From the NCBI GenBank assembly GCA_018697195.1, contig CM031879.1, positions 34,982,228 through 35,046,227 on the forward strand: a stretch of 64,000 nt of DNA, given 5' to 3'. Of the stretch, positions 25,130 to 39,330 are shown piece after piece. Below the pieces are notes generated by a model that saw nothing but the letters and a program-made list of their open reading frames with translations, was not told the origin of the DNA and ran no database searches. A program made the position numbers and the translations under genes. The stretch comes from Certhia americana. Taxonomy: Eukaryota; Chordata; Aves; Passeriformes; Certhiidae. Numbering within the stretch: the first letter of the stretch is position 1; the number at the start of each line of letters is the position of its first letter.

Positions 25130-25282
25130 AACAAACAAACAAACCAACCAAACCAAACCAAACCAAACCAAACCAAACAAAATAAAAACAAACAAAAACA
25201 CAAACACAAAAATAAAAAACAAAAACAGAAAGACAAAAACAAAGACAAAAACAAAAACAAAAGCAAAAACAAAAACAACCCA
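25130..25282. repeat. A/C-rich tandem repeat, (AAACC)n passing into (AAAAAC)n-like units
   Basis: The tract begins with AAAC units, passes through at least five AAACC units and continues as irregular AAAAC/AAAAAC units with G and T interruptions. It makes the Lys/Thr/Asn-rich frame on the plus strand and the Leu/Phe-rich 139-codon frame on the minus strand; both are repeat artefacts. The pentamer is not the vertebrate telomere repeat. Confidence 0.95.
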
Positions 25283-28200
25283 AGTCTCAATCTACCCCCA
25301 GTTTCTGTACTGCTAAGGGATTTAGTCTGTTCTTTTGATCGACTAGCAGGATCTTTCCAGGACACCTGCCAACTTCTCTTTATCTGCACTCTCTTATTTG
25401 TGAGAGCCCTGTGACCTTGGATGCTACAGGACTGAGAGTACTTCTGTGAAAACTTCACCTTTTTCAAGTACTTTACCAGCCATGTATATCAAATAACATA
25501 ACAAAGCACCAAAAATAGCACGTCCCAAATCAGAGACAGCACTTACCAAGGACTGAACTCAGCCAAGCATTTTTCTGACTTCCTCTGATAAGCGATCATT
25601 TTCTTCTGATCCAGTACCCAGAAGATGCACTGAATAACAGTACCATAGGAGAGTCCCTGCTGCTTAAAAGTTATTTTGTCTATATTTATTTATTTGTTTT
25701 TCTCCTGCTGGAAAAGATATAAGCACTAATGAGATTTTCAGCTACAAGAAATCCAAGTTCTTGGGTGAGCCGATTAAAGCTCATCTCCAAAAGCAAAAAC
25801 ATTGCTCCTCACCAAAAAGATACTTGGGAACTCTAGATATCTATCTTTTCCAAAAAATAAAGGAATAAAGGTGCTCAAAGGTCTAAGCATTCCTAGGAGC
25901 AACTCAGTGCTAGATAATAAGAACTGAAAAAATACACTTATTCAATGATGACTTAATAAAATGGTCCTAAATATTAGCAGGAGTAGGAAACTGAAGCTCA
26001 GGTTTCATCACTTCCAAATGAGTGCCCCAATCACAGGTATAAAGAACTGTGCCCTGTTTTTTGCATACATGTATGTGATGTATGGTAATGCACTACACAT
26101 GAAGCAATTAAGCAGAAGGAGGGGGGGTTATAATGCTGCTGTTTATATCATGCATTTGGAAGGTGGTAAACATGAAAGTAAATACTAATGCAGAAACAAA
26201 AAAATAATGGAAATTCAATCCCCTGGATCCCACTATCACACCTGACCTATTAGCTGAGGCATCACCAGAAAAAGGCCTAGGAACCTCATTTCACAATGTC
26301 TTATGAATCCTGAGTGAAGTGCTAGAATAAATGCTAATGTATTTTACTTAGAACCAATTCTCTTCACACTTTTCCTCCTTTCTGGCTAATGCAAATCTGC
26401 ACTCCTGTGCTGGCTTCCCTGGCCTCCTCCCCAGCTTGGGAGCTGTACAGACACACCCTGGCTCTGAGGGACAATGGGTGCTGATGCAGGGCCAAGTGCC
26501 TAAAATAAAGATGCTACAATAAAAAGCATTGTCTTATCCATTCTTCTTAATGGATGGAGCTTTCAGGCATAGATCCCAGATCCCCAGATATTTCATCACC
26601 TTAAAAATTCAGGTACTTCAGAGCATTGGCACTAGTGCAGCAACTGTAAGGGAATGTTCTCAGGAGAGGAGGGACATTACCTCCTGTTTATTTGGGGTGC
26701 CACACAAAAGGGTTGAGGCTGCAGTAAGTGTTAGTGGGAGCTTGCTACTGTAGAGCAACTGGTATGCATCTAAAAGCCTTTATTTTAGGATTTTAAATGG
26801 AGATCAAAAAGGCTTAGTCACAGAGCTATTTATTTTCCATTTTCAGGGAAAATGCGCAAAGTGAGAACCCTAAGTGCTGCTATCCCGGCAGACTAAGATT
26901 TCAATCCCAGGAATAAATAACTTTCCAAATTTATTGTTGCACAGAGAGTTTTCACATTATTGGCTCCAGTGAATTTAGTGGTTTTTTTGAAAGCTCATTG
27001 ACATTTATCATTTTCCATAACAAGAGAAAACAAAAAACACCCAGATTTAGGGACAATTTTTTCTTTAATATCATATCAAATGACAAAAATTCTGTTTTCT
27101 TTCCATGACCTAATTGTTCATCCCTTTTGTATTATATTCAGCTTCTTATTATTGTTTGTAATGTGATTTTAGGAGACAACATCAGGAAAAAGAGGTATAG
27201 AAGAATATTATTTAAACAGCTATCTGTTTTTTCCTGACTTAAGTACAAATGACTGAAGAGATACAAGATACATGCATAAACATATTATGTATATTTGTAT
27301 ATCTAATTGCATTGTTAATGTTCAAGTAATAAATGCACACAATCATATTGCATGCTATACATCAGCCAGTATTTAGAAGCAGAAGAAATTATGTTTGGTC
27401 TGAGCAACATTCCCTGTCCATCCAATAACCAGGAGGGTTCTGCGCCAGGTTAAACAAACACATCTCATTAGACTTTCATGCTCTCCAGATTTTACTAAAA
27501 TTGGTTTAGTAAATATACGTGAAAACGGCGTCACTTGTTCAGATGAATGGAGAATGTGAGTATTGCCAGACACCTGGCACAGGCACTCAGTTTTTCACAA
27601 GTGCCCAGCTGAGCCCTGACTTGTTGTCCATACCACAGTGGGAATCACAGCACATCTGTGAAGCTGCCAGCTTCTTCAGCATTCCTGAACAGCTCTGGAG
27701 AGGCACAGAGAGATGCCAAGTATCTGCACATGGGCCCTACCTAGCAGCCAAGCACAGAGAAGGGCTGAGCCCATAATTCAAACAAATGCACAATCACAGC
27801 TAAGACCTCTCACTGGCAGCAAGCCCAGCATTGCTCACCCTGCAGCAAGAGGGATGTTTCCAGGGCAGCTGCAATCCCAACCTCTAAAGGGTAAAGTATG
27901 ACACCAAACTACCACCTTCTGTGGGTCCTTGTGAAACTCCAGGAGATAAGGCAAGAAAGGAATAAAGGATTTTCCATTCTTTCATCTCAGATCCATTTCT
28001 CATTTTTTCCCTCTCTTCTTTTTACTTCCCAGACTAAACTTCTATGACATGCAAGTTGGACAGCTTTTATTGGTACATGACAGAAAGGCTGCTGGTTCAG
28101 GTTTCTAGAATAAGCGAGCACAGCTCAACAAAATTTAATTGAGCTTTGCTGAAGTTTGTGGATGAAAACTTCAGTGTTGTCTTTGGACTTTATAAAATAT

Positions 28201-31200
28201 TCCCAGCATGCCCTCTGTTGTGACCACTGTGTCTCAGGTCACATCACCATGGGATGCCCCTTCTTCCATCCCTACCCTGTATAGCAATGGATTTCAGCAA
28301 CTGATCATGCCTTTAACAGCAGAGTTCAAATATATTCACACACTCGAAGTCAGCTGGACCTATTGACACTATAATGGATTTTTAAAGAATCAAATTTTAT
28401 GTTCTTCTGTTGTATTAATATATTCTGGTGTTCTGTGGTTGATCTGAGATGATACAAAGGCAGTAAGTGATCTAGCTAAGCAAATCATATTCTGTAGTCT
28501 AAATTATTAAAAGGAAAATGTAGCTATTGACATCACTTAAATAGTTATCTGCTGCTATGTTTCATCTCTATGAGAGGAAGATATTTTTATGCTCTGCTGA
28601 AGAAAGCTAGCACAGCTTTCTGTTCCCCTAAAATGCAAAGACTCCAACACATGATCATCAGCCACTGTATGTAGATTTCTATTGAAGCAATGATGGTTTC
28701 TGATTACCCCACTTGTACAGTAAGTCATTTCCAACCAGCTGTGGAGTCACGGGTGAAACTCAAATTAAGCCTACAGTAACGAGGTCAGCTTAGAGACAGG
28801 ACACTGTAAAGGTCCCAGTAGGTTTGCTGTTAACCTCTGTGCATGGCATTGCAATGGGCAGGCACAGGAAGGCAGTAGAGGACGTTTTAGCTCCTGAAGC
28901 CCAGATGAGAAAATTAAGCTCCCGCTGCCTGTACCAAAAGCCGACATCATTCTACAGTTTTGCTCTGTTTTAGGTGTCCTTCCAAAATTTATTCCAGGCC
29001 ATTAACTATTCATATGTGAAGTTAAGAAACATAAAATACTGTCAGGCACAACTAAGAGAATAACATCTGTGAGTTGAATCCAAAGAAGGAACCTTGGCTG
29101 GCTGACCTCAGAGGTGTAAACACAGAGCTCAGACCTTTATAGCACCTCTGCCAGCTTCTGACAAGCCAGGGAGTTAATAAGGAAAACACCAATTACTTTG
29201 TATTGCTAAGAGTCTTCCTGTTCCTCACAGCCAGCTTTGGGAAGCAAAACTAATTCCTTGTCATTTTTTTTAAACTAAGGACTTGGATTTATCTCCTTTT
29301 TTTTCACTTCAGCAAACAGTTCAGCAACATTACTCCCAAACAAATGAATAAGATGGGATAATTTTCTGCAAGTGCCTGTGACTTGAAAGACTAACAATCA
29401 AGAAAAGCACTCAAATGCTCTAACATATCCACAGCATTTCCCAGTTGCCTTCTCCAGCAGCTGGATTTTGTGAATCCCAGTTCATGGACCCTCACAGTTG
29501 GGCTTTTAATTGTTGTATTGTGCTAGGCAGTTACTATGTTAAAAGATGCTGTGATGCTACACATTGCAACACCCAGGTCCTCTCTATGGATCCTCTGAAA
29601 TTTGTGTTACAGCCTTCAAATGGTTCAACCATGCAATCCAAAATCCCTGTGAAGGAATGTCTTTCTCTCCATGCCTTCTGGCTGAATTCCTTCCACCTGT
29701 CTTGGTTCTTTTTGTCAACCTGTTCCCATCTCCTCTCCGTTCTGAACACTGCTTCCACAGAATTGAATTTATTAGAAAACTTAAGATGTGCTTATTGTGA
29801 AGAAGTCGTGTATGTCATTGTCCTATTAGTTAGTTCAGATTCAGAGCCTATTTATCTGCAGATTTATAGAAGGGTTGAATAGACCATGATGTTAAAATAT
29901 GTGAAGATTTCTTGTCGATGGAGAGAGAATATAATGAACACGGGAATTACTCTTCACTTCTCCTTTTATTTCTGTGAACTAATTTGTGATGACTAGTCCA
30001 ATATGAACTTAGTAAGAAGTTTCCTGTCAGCTCCATCTTGGAAGTAGCTAATATCAGGGGAAAGATATTGGGACTGTAGGAGAACAAGTACTACCTACTG
30101 AATTGTTACAGCGTCTCTTCCATAAAGAACCAAAGCATATAAATATTGTTTCCCAAAAAAGTAATTCAGCTGTCACAAGGTACATTCAAAAGATCATCAT
30201 GAGAGCTAAGAAAAGAAAACTGAGGCAGTACTGCATTCAGAATACTTTTAGGCTTTCAAGGACAAGTTAAGAGCCTAAATAGATCCTTGGATCTGGGCCT
30301 TAGAGTGCTGAAAACAAAGGTGAGGAAGAAGATAGGATTGTACTGGGCAAGCTGAATAAAGAAGCCTTATTTTGACCTAGAATATGCAAGAGCATGCTTG
30401 CAGGCAGTGGGATAGGAGCCAACAGAGTTGAAGGTGAGGCTGAGATAATGAGAACAGAAATAAAGGAGGAAAGAGAGCTTGAAATAGCAGGGACTGAAGA
30501 GATGAGAGGCAGATAATAGTCCACAGACCTCAGAACTAGAGATAGACTATGACAGGAAAGGGGAAATTAATGACAGGGGATGGGGCAAAAGGATGGGGAG
30601 AGGCAGAAACTAGTACTAAAGACCCATTTTTGTAAGAGATGGTGGAGTAGAATGAGAGGGAGGCAGCAATGATGGAAATATTGTCAATGAAAACTATAAG
30701 GAGTAACACTTGTCAGACAAGATACGTCTTCATAGCTTACTGTATCAAAATATAATCTCTATCACCATCATTAGAAATAACAGTGGAAGGCAATTCACTC
30801 TGAATAGCTGACATGTGACACAAAAACATGTTCAGAGATGTTTACCTACAAAAAGGATTAAAAGCTTTCTTGCCACTGCTGGCATAGCCTCTTTTATCTA
30901 CTCCCTACACTATTTTCTTCCTTCCAGACCTTTTTTCTCTATATATGTCTCATGAAATTCTTCTAAAAGTTGCCCCTTCCTTATTGTCATGTTATTCCAT
31001 TCAGTGTTGACTGACTGTAATAAATTCCTGTCAAAATACCTTAGGGCCAACTGTGAAGAGCACGGGGGGTGACTGCCCAGTGTTGCATCACACCAGGCAG
31101 GTGTCTCAAATCATCATTCATATTCAGTGATTCTCAGGCTCATCATTCACTCAGGCGCTTCAGAAAACCTAATGTCCTCATCTTTTCCCATCAATATTCA

Positions 31201-34200
31201 CGCTGTGATGATTACAAATGCCTTTGAAAACATTCTGTTCTCTTTCCTTTGTATTCAATGTCTTTAATTTCAGCAATTTGTCCACTGACTTTGAGTACAA
31301 ATTTTACTTCCTTTCAGCACTGAAAGTTATACTGATACAAAAATAGGAGTCTGTTCTTCCCACTTCTCCCAAGGATCACCTACTCCCAGGCATGGAAGCA
31401 TTTAAACTTCTCATTTATATGAAAGCAAATTTGTTTGGGGTGGGGTTTTTTTGTTAACATAAACCAAAAACCCCCTTTTTTTCCCTTATGAAATATTTAC
31501 GGTCCTTCTCTCCATTTTTACCAAAAAGGTTAACTAATAAGTACTTTCTTGGTTTTTTCTTTAGAAGAGATTTTATATGGAAGACTTGACTACAAACCAT
31601 TGCCCAGTGAAATTATAAACCATCAAATAGAACATTACAAATTTAAAGCATAAATTAAATTTTGCCAGATCCTGTTGCAACCTCATTTGAGACCATGACA
31701 ATTAAATGAGCTTCCAGAAGCTAAACAGAAATATTATTCTTGAAGGTCACAAGCCTGATGAAACCAGGGTTTACACACAGATTGTCCATCTTACTCCTAG
31801 AAAAGACTGGGAACTGTGTCAAAAAGCAGAGTTCCCCTGGATGTGGAAATAAAGTGGAATGAGACAAAAAACCCAACCCAACCCAAAAAACCCACAAATA
31901 TGTGAAGAATGTAGCACCTCTGACACAAACCAGTGATTGACACACTGGATCTGGAATCCTGGCTTCTGTCAGATTGGGCATTGACTACAGTGAATTGAGG
32001 CTTTGCATCTGATCCACAAGGTAGGGAAAATAAAGCATCTGCTTGATGCTCTGAGTTGTTCTCTTCCAAGCTGTGTTTTGTTTGCTTCCTCTTTGATCTT
32101 TGCATCAATTGCTTGTTCAATTGAAGCTGTTTCTCTTTTGTTTCATTTCATAATCAGCAGTATCCAGTTGCTGCAGGGCTCAGCAGAGAGAAAGAAAAAG
32201 GCCAGCAGCTGGGCACCTGCTCCTCTTGGGCTCTGCTGAGGACTCAGAGAAGCTTTTGAGGCTGCCAAAGCCATGAGGGGTAAAGATAAACATCATACAA
32301 CTCTTATTGTAGGGAAAGTGGCTTGAGGACATTATGGACAACCAACATCAGACGGCACTACTTCACAAAATGTAGTCTGAGAGTGCAGGTGCCAGCACAG
32401 TGCCCGTAAAGAAAGGCTCTCTTATCCCAGGGGAGTGTGAGACAGTGTGGGAGCTCTGCTATTGGCTCAGACCACATTGCATGGAAAAAATGCAAGACAT
32501 GCAAGAAGCGTTGTGGGTCCTGGCTGCCTTTACCCAGAGCCATGGATACCTGTTGGGAGGGCACTACACCCAGGAGGTGCACGGAGCCGGCTCTTCCCAG
32601 CACAGACACACAGGAGCATGGGCAGCAGCCACAGGCAGGCACTGCTGGGAGCTCATGCACAGCTGGATGGTGCAGTTAGGCATCAGGAACAGGATAGGGA
32701 GAAGTGAAATAGCCACCTTGCATTTGAAAGAATGGAATGGAAGGAAGCTGAAAAGGTTTGGTTATGCCTATACATCAAGGATATATACTATGAAAAAGTA
32801 TATAAAAGGTCTTTAGACAGTTAGGGAAATTGGTGCAATGATTTTTCTAGGACATCATTTTCAGCCTAGTACCCAGAGACCATTCAAAAGTGGCATGGGG
32901 CCCTTTGTTATGGTTTAAGTCATGGGCAAGATGGCTCAGGAAGGGTTTGTGCCCACATGAGCAGAACCTTAGCCTCTGAAACTCACTGAGAGTTTTCTGT
33001 GCCCTTCTACAGATCCCTTCACAACACCCTTCTTTAATAACACAATAACCACAACAGCCTTCTTTAATAACTTTGGCTAAAGTGCATCAATCCCCATTTA
33101 GTCTTTACATGATAATGAGCCTAAATAGGCAATCTGGTATTTACCTAAAGCTCCCACTGATTTCAGTGGCAGCTGGGATTGCTCAGCAGCTCTGAAAATC
33201 AGGTTACCTATATTTAGCTATTTAAATATGGAGTTAGAAATCTAATTTTAGGTGCTCAAATTTGAAAATTTTGACCCTAATATTCAATACCAATTCATTT
33301 TCCATGATTTTCAGCAAAATTTTGAGGAAAAAAAATTAGACAATTATGAACAAATGATGAAAATATATTTTGTTCTCAAATGATTGCATACATCATTTTG
33401 ATGACTTTTAAAAATAGCTGGAGCGTCCAAATCAGTGCATTCAAATGAACCATATACACTGGTAAGTATTAAGGAAAAATACCCAGCATGCAAAAGTTTT
33501 ATTTTCCCAGGTTTAACTTCAGAAAATTTAATTATATTTTCTGTAGAATACAAGTTTAACCAGAGCTCCAGGCAAAGACAGCATATCCATTGGCATTCAA
33601 ACAAGAAATATATGATTATGATTTATTTTTCTGAGGAATTATGGTATCAGTCATAATGTAATACATGTTTTTGGTCTAATGTGTCTTTTATTTTTTCTTC
33701 TGGTGACTTAATTGTACTACAGTTCAGAGAATATTTTTAATATAATAATCTAACTGAATTGTTGAGGTCTTCTTCTTCACCCCTGCGGCTTCACAGAGAT
33801 TTCATATAAAGACCCTGAAACAGGGATAGCCTTCTGTAAATGAGTTAGCTGTGCTGCAGTGCAATATTCATTTGGTTCTCCCGTGCTTCACAAACTGAGG
33901 ATAAAAAACTATGTCTTTTTTCAATTCTTCCTTAATAAATGGATACAAATTATGGCAACATCCTAAAAACTGCTCCCAGTGAAGAAGCACCTTATTTATT
34001 TGACTGGAACACCTCACCTCACCTAACAGACATATGACTCCCTCAAAAGCCTCTGAATTGTGGCTGCAAAAACAGTTTACCACCTTTCAATCTTGTGCCA
34101 CTGTGCCATGTGGTGGAACAGCGTACATGGGCCTTATCTGCTGGACCTGCAGACTTAGTGATGGTGCATGGACCCTGTCTGGTTTATTCTCCAAGTGTAG

Positions 34201-37200
34201 GAACCATTTTTGCTTTACTCACTGTGAGCATGCATCCCACCTGTTTTAGTGAGACGTCATGTAGGTAAACTCAAGTTTCTCACTCTTGGCCATCAAACCC
34301 AGACTGCCAGCTGTTCAAAGGGATGAAAAGATCCCATTGCTGTTGTCTCTGCTCTCTGGGGCAGCTGGGCTGGGCAACCTCCAACAGAAGATGGTAAAAA
34401 GCAGCCTCTAGACAGTAATGTTTTAAATCCCCACAGGTGCTAGATAAGTAGACTTGTTCAATTGATTCCTGTAACAAAGGAATTACCACCATCAAGAGAG
34501 CAATCAGAAGCCTTATACCTTTTTCCTTTCAAATTTGCTATTCCATCTACAGGGACTGTTACTCCTTCTATTTTTCTGTGTCTTTCCTGTTTTTCTGTCA
34601 TGATGGGTGATCAATCAGCAATTCTTTGCCTCTCTATCCTTTAACTTTTCCCTATCTTTCAAACAGTCTATTTCTTCATATAAAACTGATCCCTATTTCA
34701 TCATTCCTCTTATTCATCTAAGTTTAAGATTACTGTAAGTCTTCCTCATGCAATGAGCACAAAATTTGCCTGACCTGGCTTTCTTTAGAAGTCATAAATT
34801 TGTAAGCAAGGCTGCTCTGTTACCCTGGCTGTAAGCCCCTGAGTATCACTGTAAACCAAATTCTGATCAGAGCTTTTCAGGAAGCCTTGCATATATGCTC
34901 AGTCACGCAGTAGCAGTCATGCAAGTGGTGCACATATGAAGAAGAGAAGAGCTCAACATGGGTGGAGATGAATGGAAATTGAGGGAGAGAAGGAGGGAGA
35001 TGGTCTGTATGTTAAGAGTCTTGGTTGTCTGTTCAGAGAAGCAGGAAAGCCCAAAGTTTCTTGTGAAATGGGAAGAGATCAAAGGAAAGATGGGATCAGT
35101 TTCAGCTATGTGTCCAAATACACACAGATCTTTACCCACACCAATCAGAGCTCAAAGACCTTCATTTGTTCCCCCAGATACCACCAATTGCCAGGTTCAG
35201 ATTTCTAAGGTCACATTTTAAAGAAATACTTAATCTATTTTCTGCAGTGGGTGAGGCAGCCAGAGAGGAGTTTGAATTTTAGCTTAAAGTAAGTTAACTC
35301 CTTCACATGGAATTTTTTGGCAAAGCTAAGGTTTTTTGTTAACTCTGTGATTTTTGCCATATAAAATACTTTTCATTGTTATTTTTTTTTCTAACTGCTT
35401 CTCTCCCTTACTGTTTTTCTCATGTTTTCTGGGTTGGAATTGTACAGAACCCCTAACACTAATTTGTTTAACGAATAAACAGAGCTCTATCCTCTCCACT
35501 TAGCATATTTAAGAGGTAATCTCCATGCAAATATGACATGGAAAATAAATTTATAGAAAACAGATTTGTGCTGAAATCAAATGGAAAGAGGTATAGAAAT
35601 CATGCATGCGTTTGGCACTGAGAACATACAAAACAACTAGAAAATGCATGTAACTGCTTCCCAAACACATTGAATATAGGATTACCAACAGCAAAAAAGT
35701 GATCCCAGTATGAATATTTCATCTCTTATTTTTGATGACTGTTGTTTTATGTTCACATTCATATTCAGTGAATAAGTATGAACATGTAGTTCTAAATGAG
35801 AAAAGCAAAATTTATTTGAAGCTGCTCTACTTTCATGAGTGTATATGCTATTTTTATAGGCACAAGACAAAGTGTTCATGCAGTATGAGGCATTTTGCTC
35901 TGTAGATCCATATAATCATGATACTCTTGAAAGAAGAACATGCTCTTGAAAGAGACAAGTCTTCTGGTGGCCCACAGGAATGAAATAGGAGACTTGCAAA
36001 TACTGGAGTAATAGGACTGCTGGAAGACTTCAATTTTTCCTTTTCTGTTTACAGAGAGTCAAAAGTCATCCACTTAACTACTCCCTACAGCTTTTTCTGC
36101 CTTCTCCAAGCTGCCAGACAGCAGTAAGCTGCCAGTTGTATAAGTGACAAGAGCATTCATGTTACAACCTGAGGCCAAGATTACAAACTCATCCTATGAG
36201 TTCCCCAGATGTGATGATTACAGTCACAATGCTTCAATTGTTTTCAACACAAAAAGCACCACAAGTGCAGTAAGAGCTACATTGCCACTCAATCACCCCA
36301 GCATCCCTACTGGCATCGATCAAAGTTTTATTTGTATCCATCTCCAACACCAAGGGGAGACAGCAAACCAGTTCCATTTGATGTGGCTATGCCAGTCATA
36401 TGTGTGAAGCTGTAGTCTCACTTCTCCAGCATTGTCTGTAGAGGTACACAGTGAGAAATAACAGAGTAGGTGAGCTGGTCATTATTTCAGAGTCTCTCTC
36501 AATTCAAGTCTGATTTGATCCTGAAAGAGCAGGATATGTAAGCATAATAATAACCTGGTATGGTATCTGAAAGTGCCAGAGCATCAGTTGCTAAACAGTA
36601 CCCCTACCGCCCAGAAGGTTCAACAGGGTTTTATCCCAGTGGAAACTAACCTTACTAGGTGTATATATAGGGAGAAACGTGTGTACAGAGATGACCAGAA
36701 TTTATTTTTGGGACATGATTACCAGAAATATTTAATGTAAATTTGGACATGTAAACTTGTCCACTGCAGAGAAGGCTTTTAAATCAAGAGAGCAGAAATG
36801 TTAACTGCAACCACAAAACCTCCAGGAATAATTTTCTCAATGACAAATCACTTTAGACCATTCAATTTTTTACCACTCAGCAAGCAATATACCAAAAAAT
36901 TCAAATTGCAGCCCTCAATGCCAAAGCAGCAGAAGGGCTAAGCAGTGTCCTGCCTTTCTTTGATGCCTACCCAGCAGAGTTTCTAACAATTGCCTTAAAC
37001 ATCTTCAGAGGCATTTTAGCACAGCCAGAGCAGAGCTGGGACATCACAAACCTTTCAAAGCTTTCTAGCCAAGAGCAAAGTTTCATTCCATCAGCTGTTC
37101 CTCTTTGGAACGAAAAGGGGTTTTGCTGACAAGCCAAATGCTGGCTGCGGTGGCTGCTGCCTGAATTCCTTACAATGGGATTGATTGTGTGTGTTGAAAT

Positions 37201-37457
37201 ACGGTTGAATTTGAGCAGCTAAGGGTAAAGATGCATAAGAATACTAGTGTTAGGCTTTCTGCTATTGAAAGAACAGCTAGTGAGGAGCAGCTGTGCTTAT
37301 CTAAAAACACCCATGCATGGAAGAACAATTTTTGTTTCAAAATTTGAAAGAAACTCTAATGATGAATCATAGGCAGACTATAAATAAAACATGACTATGG
37401 ATTTGCAGATCCAAAAACATTCTCATTAGAGAATGTTGGGTTTAGGACCAAATTACC
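25283..37457. other. long non-coding stretch
   Basis: Twelve kilobases hold no gene or transposon that I recognise. The open frames worth naming are a 145-codon frame at 29445-29882, with a counter-frame of 74 codons on the other strand, and a 138-codon frame at 32400-32816. The second lies in a GC-richer patch that is open in three plus-strand frames, which argues for composition rather than coding. Purine-rich DNA lies at about 30300-30690. A possible poly(A) site at 26504-26523 is listed separately. Confidence 0.5.
26435..26540 (+). other. weak candidate 3'-terminal exon with tandem poly(A) signals
   Basis: A pyrimidine-rich acceptor (CTTCCCTGGCCTCCTCCCCAG) ends at 26434. About 70 bases later come two AATAAA signals, at 26504-26509 and 26518-26523. 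The interval between is GC-rich compared with its flanks. There is no meaningful open frame, so if it is real it would be the last exon of a non-coding RNA or a 3' UTR exon. Confidence 0.15.
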
Positions 37458-37481
37458 TTTTTTTTTTTTTTTTTTTTTTTT
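37458..37481. repeat. poly-T tract (24 bp)
   Basis: This is an uninterrupted thymidine run. It accounts for the poly-Lys segment in the minus-strand frame at 37395-37628, which is not a gene. Confidence 0.97.
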
Positions 37482-37883
37482 CAATCTATCAGGATCATTT
37501 TGGAATTTTGGAATAATTACTTCTATGATGTCAAATCCTTTGTAAAGCACAGTGAAATTTGTAGCAAGGCATGTGACAAGCATTAAGGTTAAGTAAATGA
37601 GCCTGGCTAAATATCTGTTAATCAGCATGACTCACCAGCCTCATATACATTCCCAAGTTTACATCCTCTTTCTATAGATAATAAAGGAGGGAAGGATAGA
37701 ATTACCAATCTTCAGCCTTCTTTGTGCTGAAAAGATGAACAATTTCCTGAGCCTCATTTTCTGAAAGGTCAAATAAACATTCTGTGTCTGGCGTACAGGA
37801 AAGATTTAGGAAAAATGTAACAGTATGCTGATGACTAGTTTAAATCATTAACAGTAGTTATAGTTAGCAAGAGCACCCAAATG

Positions 37884-39330
37884 ATTCACAGAATCATAGA
37901 ATCATCAAGATTGCAAGAGACCTTCAAGATCTTCTAGTCCAGCCATCAGCCCAGCACCATCATAATCATGCCTAAACCATATTCCCCAGAGCCACATCCA
38001 GACACTTACTGAACACATCCAGAGACTTCTAACTCCATCACCTGCTGTTAGGCAACATATTTCTGTGCCTAACTATTCTTTCAGTGAAAAAATGTTTCCT
38101 AATATCTAATCTGAACCTTCACTGGTGCAACCTGAGGCCATTTCCTCTCATGTTTTCCTTTGAGACATGGCAAAATAGATTGTCCCCCACCTCACTACAA
38201 CCTCCTTTACAGTAGTTGTAGAAAGCAGACGTTCCAAAAAGCCTCCTCATCTTCAGGCTGAACAACCCCAGCTCCCTCAGCCTCTTCTGAAAAGACTTGT
38301 GAGCTAGACCATTCACCAGCTTCATTGTTCTTCTTTGGACATGCTCCAGCACCTCAATGCTCTTTTTTGAAACGAGGGGCCCAAATTTGAACACAGGATT
38401 TGAGTTGTGGCCTCACTAGTGCCAAGGCAAGAGGGACAATCATTGCCCTGGTCCTGATGGCCACAGTACTCTTGATACAAGCCAGATGCCATTGGTCCTC
38501 TTGGCCACCTGAGCACACTGTCAGCTGGTATGCAGACAGCTGTAAAACAGCACGCCCAAGTTCTTTTTCCCTCAGGCAGCTTTCCAGCCTCTCTGTCCCC
38601 AGCCTGTAGTGCTGCATGAGGTTGCTGCAGCAAAAGGGCAGGATGTGGCACTTCACCTTTTTGACCCTCATACAGTTGTACTGGGCTGGACAAGCCCACC
38701 AATCCAGCCTGTCCAGATCTGCCTGCAGACCCTTCCCACCGTCCATTAGAACACTCCTGCATAGTGTCTGCATTGCAAACTGACTGAGGGCACCCTCAAT
38801 CCCCTCATCCAGGGAGTTGATAAAGATATTAAACAGGACTGGCCCCAATACTGAGCCTTGGGGAACCCAGCTAGTGACAGATCTTTTTAGTTCCATTCAT
38901 TACCATTCTCTGGGCCTGGCCATCCAGACAGTTTTTTACCCAGCAAAGGGTACACCTGTCCAAGCCTTGGGCTTTGGGATTCTCCAGGGAAATATTGTGG
39001 GAGACAGTGTCAGGCCTTCATGAAATATAGTTAGACAACATCCACAGCCTTTCCCTTATCTCTTATGTCACTTATCATAGTGACATAAATAGGTCACTTT
39101 GTCATAGAAGGAGATCATGTTCGTCAAGCAGGACCTGCCTTTTACAAATTCATGTTGTCTAGACCTGATCTGGTTGTCCTGCATATGCCACACAATGACA
39201 TTCAGGATGACCAGCTCCACAAACCCCCCTGGTACTGGGGGAGAGGCCTGTAGTTCCTCAGGTTGTTCTTCTGACCCCTCTTGTAGATGAGCATCACAGT
39301 GGCCAATTTCCACTCAACTGTGACTTATCC
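37884..39330 (-). mobile_element. CR1 LINE, long 5'-truncated copy with decayed reverse transcriptase
   Basis: The left edge, ATTCACAGAATCATAGAATC, is the reverse complement of the CR1 3' tail, so the element runs right to left. Read on the minus strand it contains the reverse-transcriptase region in family order: a Q-E-G-S-E-E-Q-P-E-E-L block and the P-V-P-G-G-F-V-E motif (39068-39313), G-R-S-C-L-T-N, then V-P-Q-G-S-V-L-G-P-V-L-F-N-I-F (38354-38896). The C-terminal [10 protein letters not shown] and [10 protein letters not shown] blocks (38119-38394) and the 3' UTR follow. At about 1.45 kb it covers roughly the second third of ORF2 onward. The frame is split into at least three pieces, and the F-A-D-D catalytic motif has become F-A-M-Q (near 38770), so it is inactive. 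The 5' boundary is uncertain by about 20 bp. Confidence 0.95.
38119..39313 (-). pseudogene. CR1 ORF2 reverse-transcriptase remnant
   Basis: This is the coding remnant inside the minus-strand CR1 copy. In the intact family this protein is an endonuclease plus reverse transcriptase that copies CR1 RNA at the insertion site. Here the endonuclease half is missing by 5' truncation. The reverse transcriptase is carried in three separate frames (39313-39068, 38896-38354 and 38394-38119) that overlap or leave gaps, so at least two frameshifts are present. The catalytic aspartate pair is lost. It has no signal of selection as a host gene. Confidence 0.85.

Noticed and set aside
25146..25180. AAACC repeats considered as interstitial telomere sequence
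   Set aside because: The vertebrate telomere unit is TTAGGG/CCCTAA; this is a plain A/C-rich simple repeat.
25048..25467. 139-codon minus-strand frame rich in Leu, Phe and Cys, resembling membrane segments
   Set aside because: The hydrophobic part is the reverse of the A/C-rich simple repeat.
29445..29882. 145-codon plus-strand frame
   Set aside because: No known domain, an opposite-strand frame covers the same bases, and there is no splice or promoter support.
32400..32816. 138-codon plus-strand frame in a GC-richer patch
   Set aside because: All three plus frames and one minus frame are open here, which indicates composition; no family is recognised.
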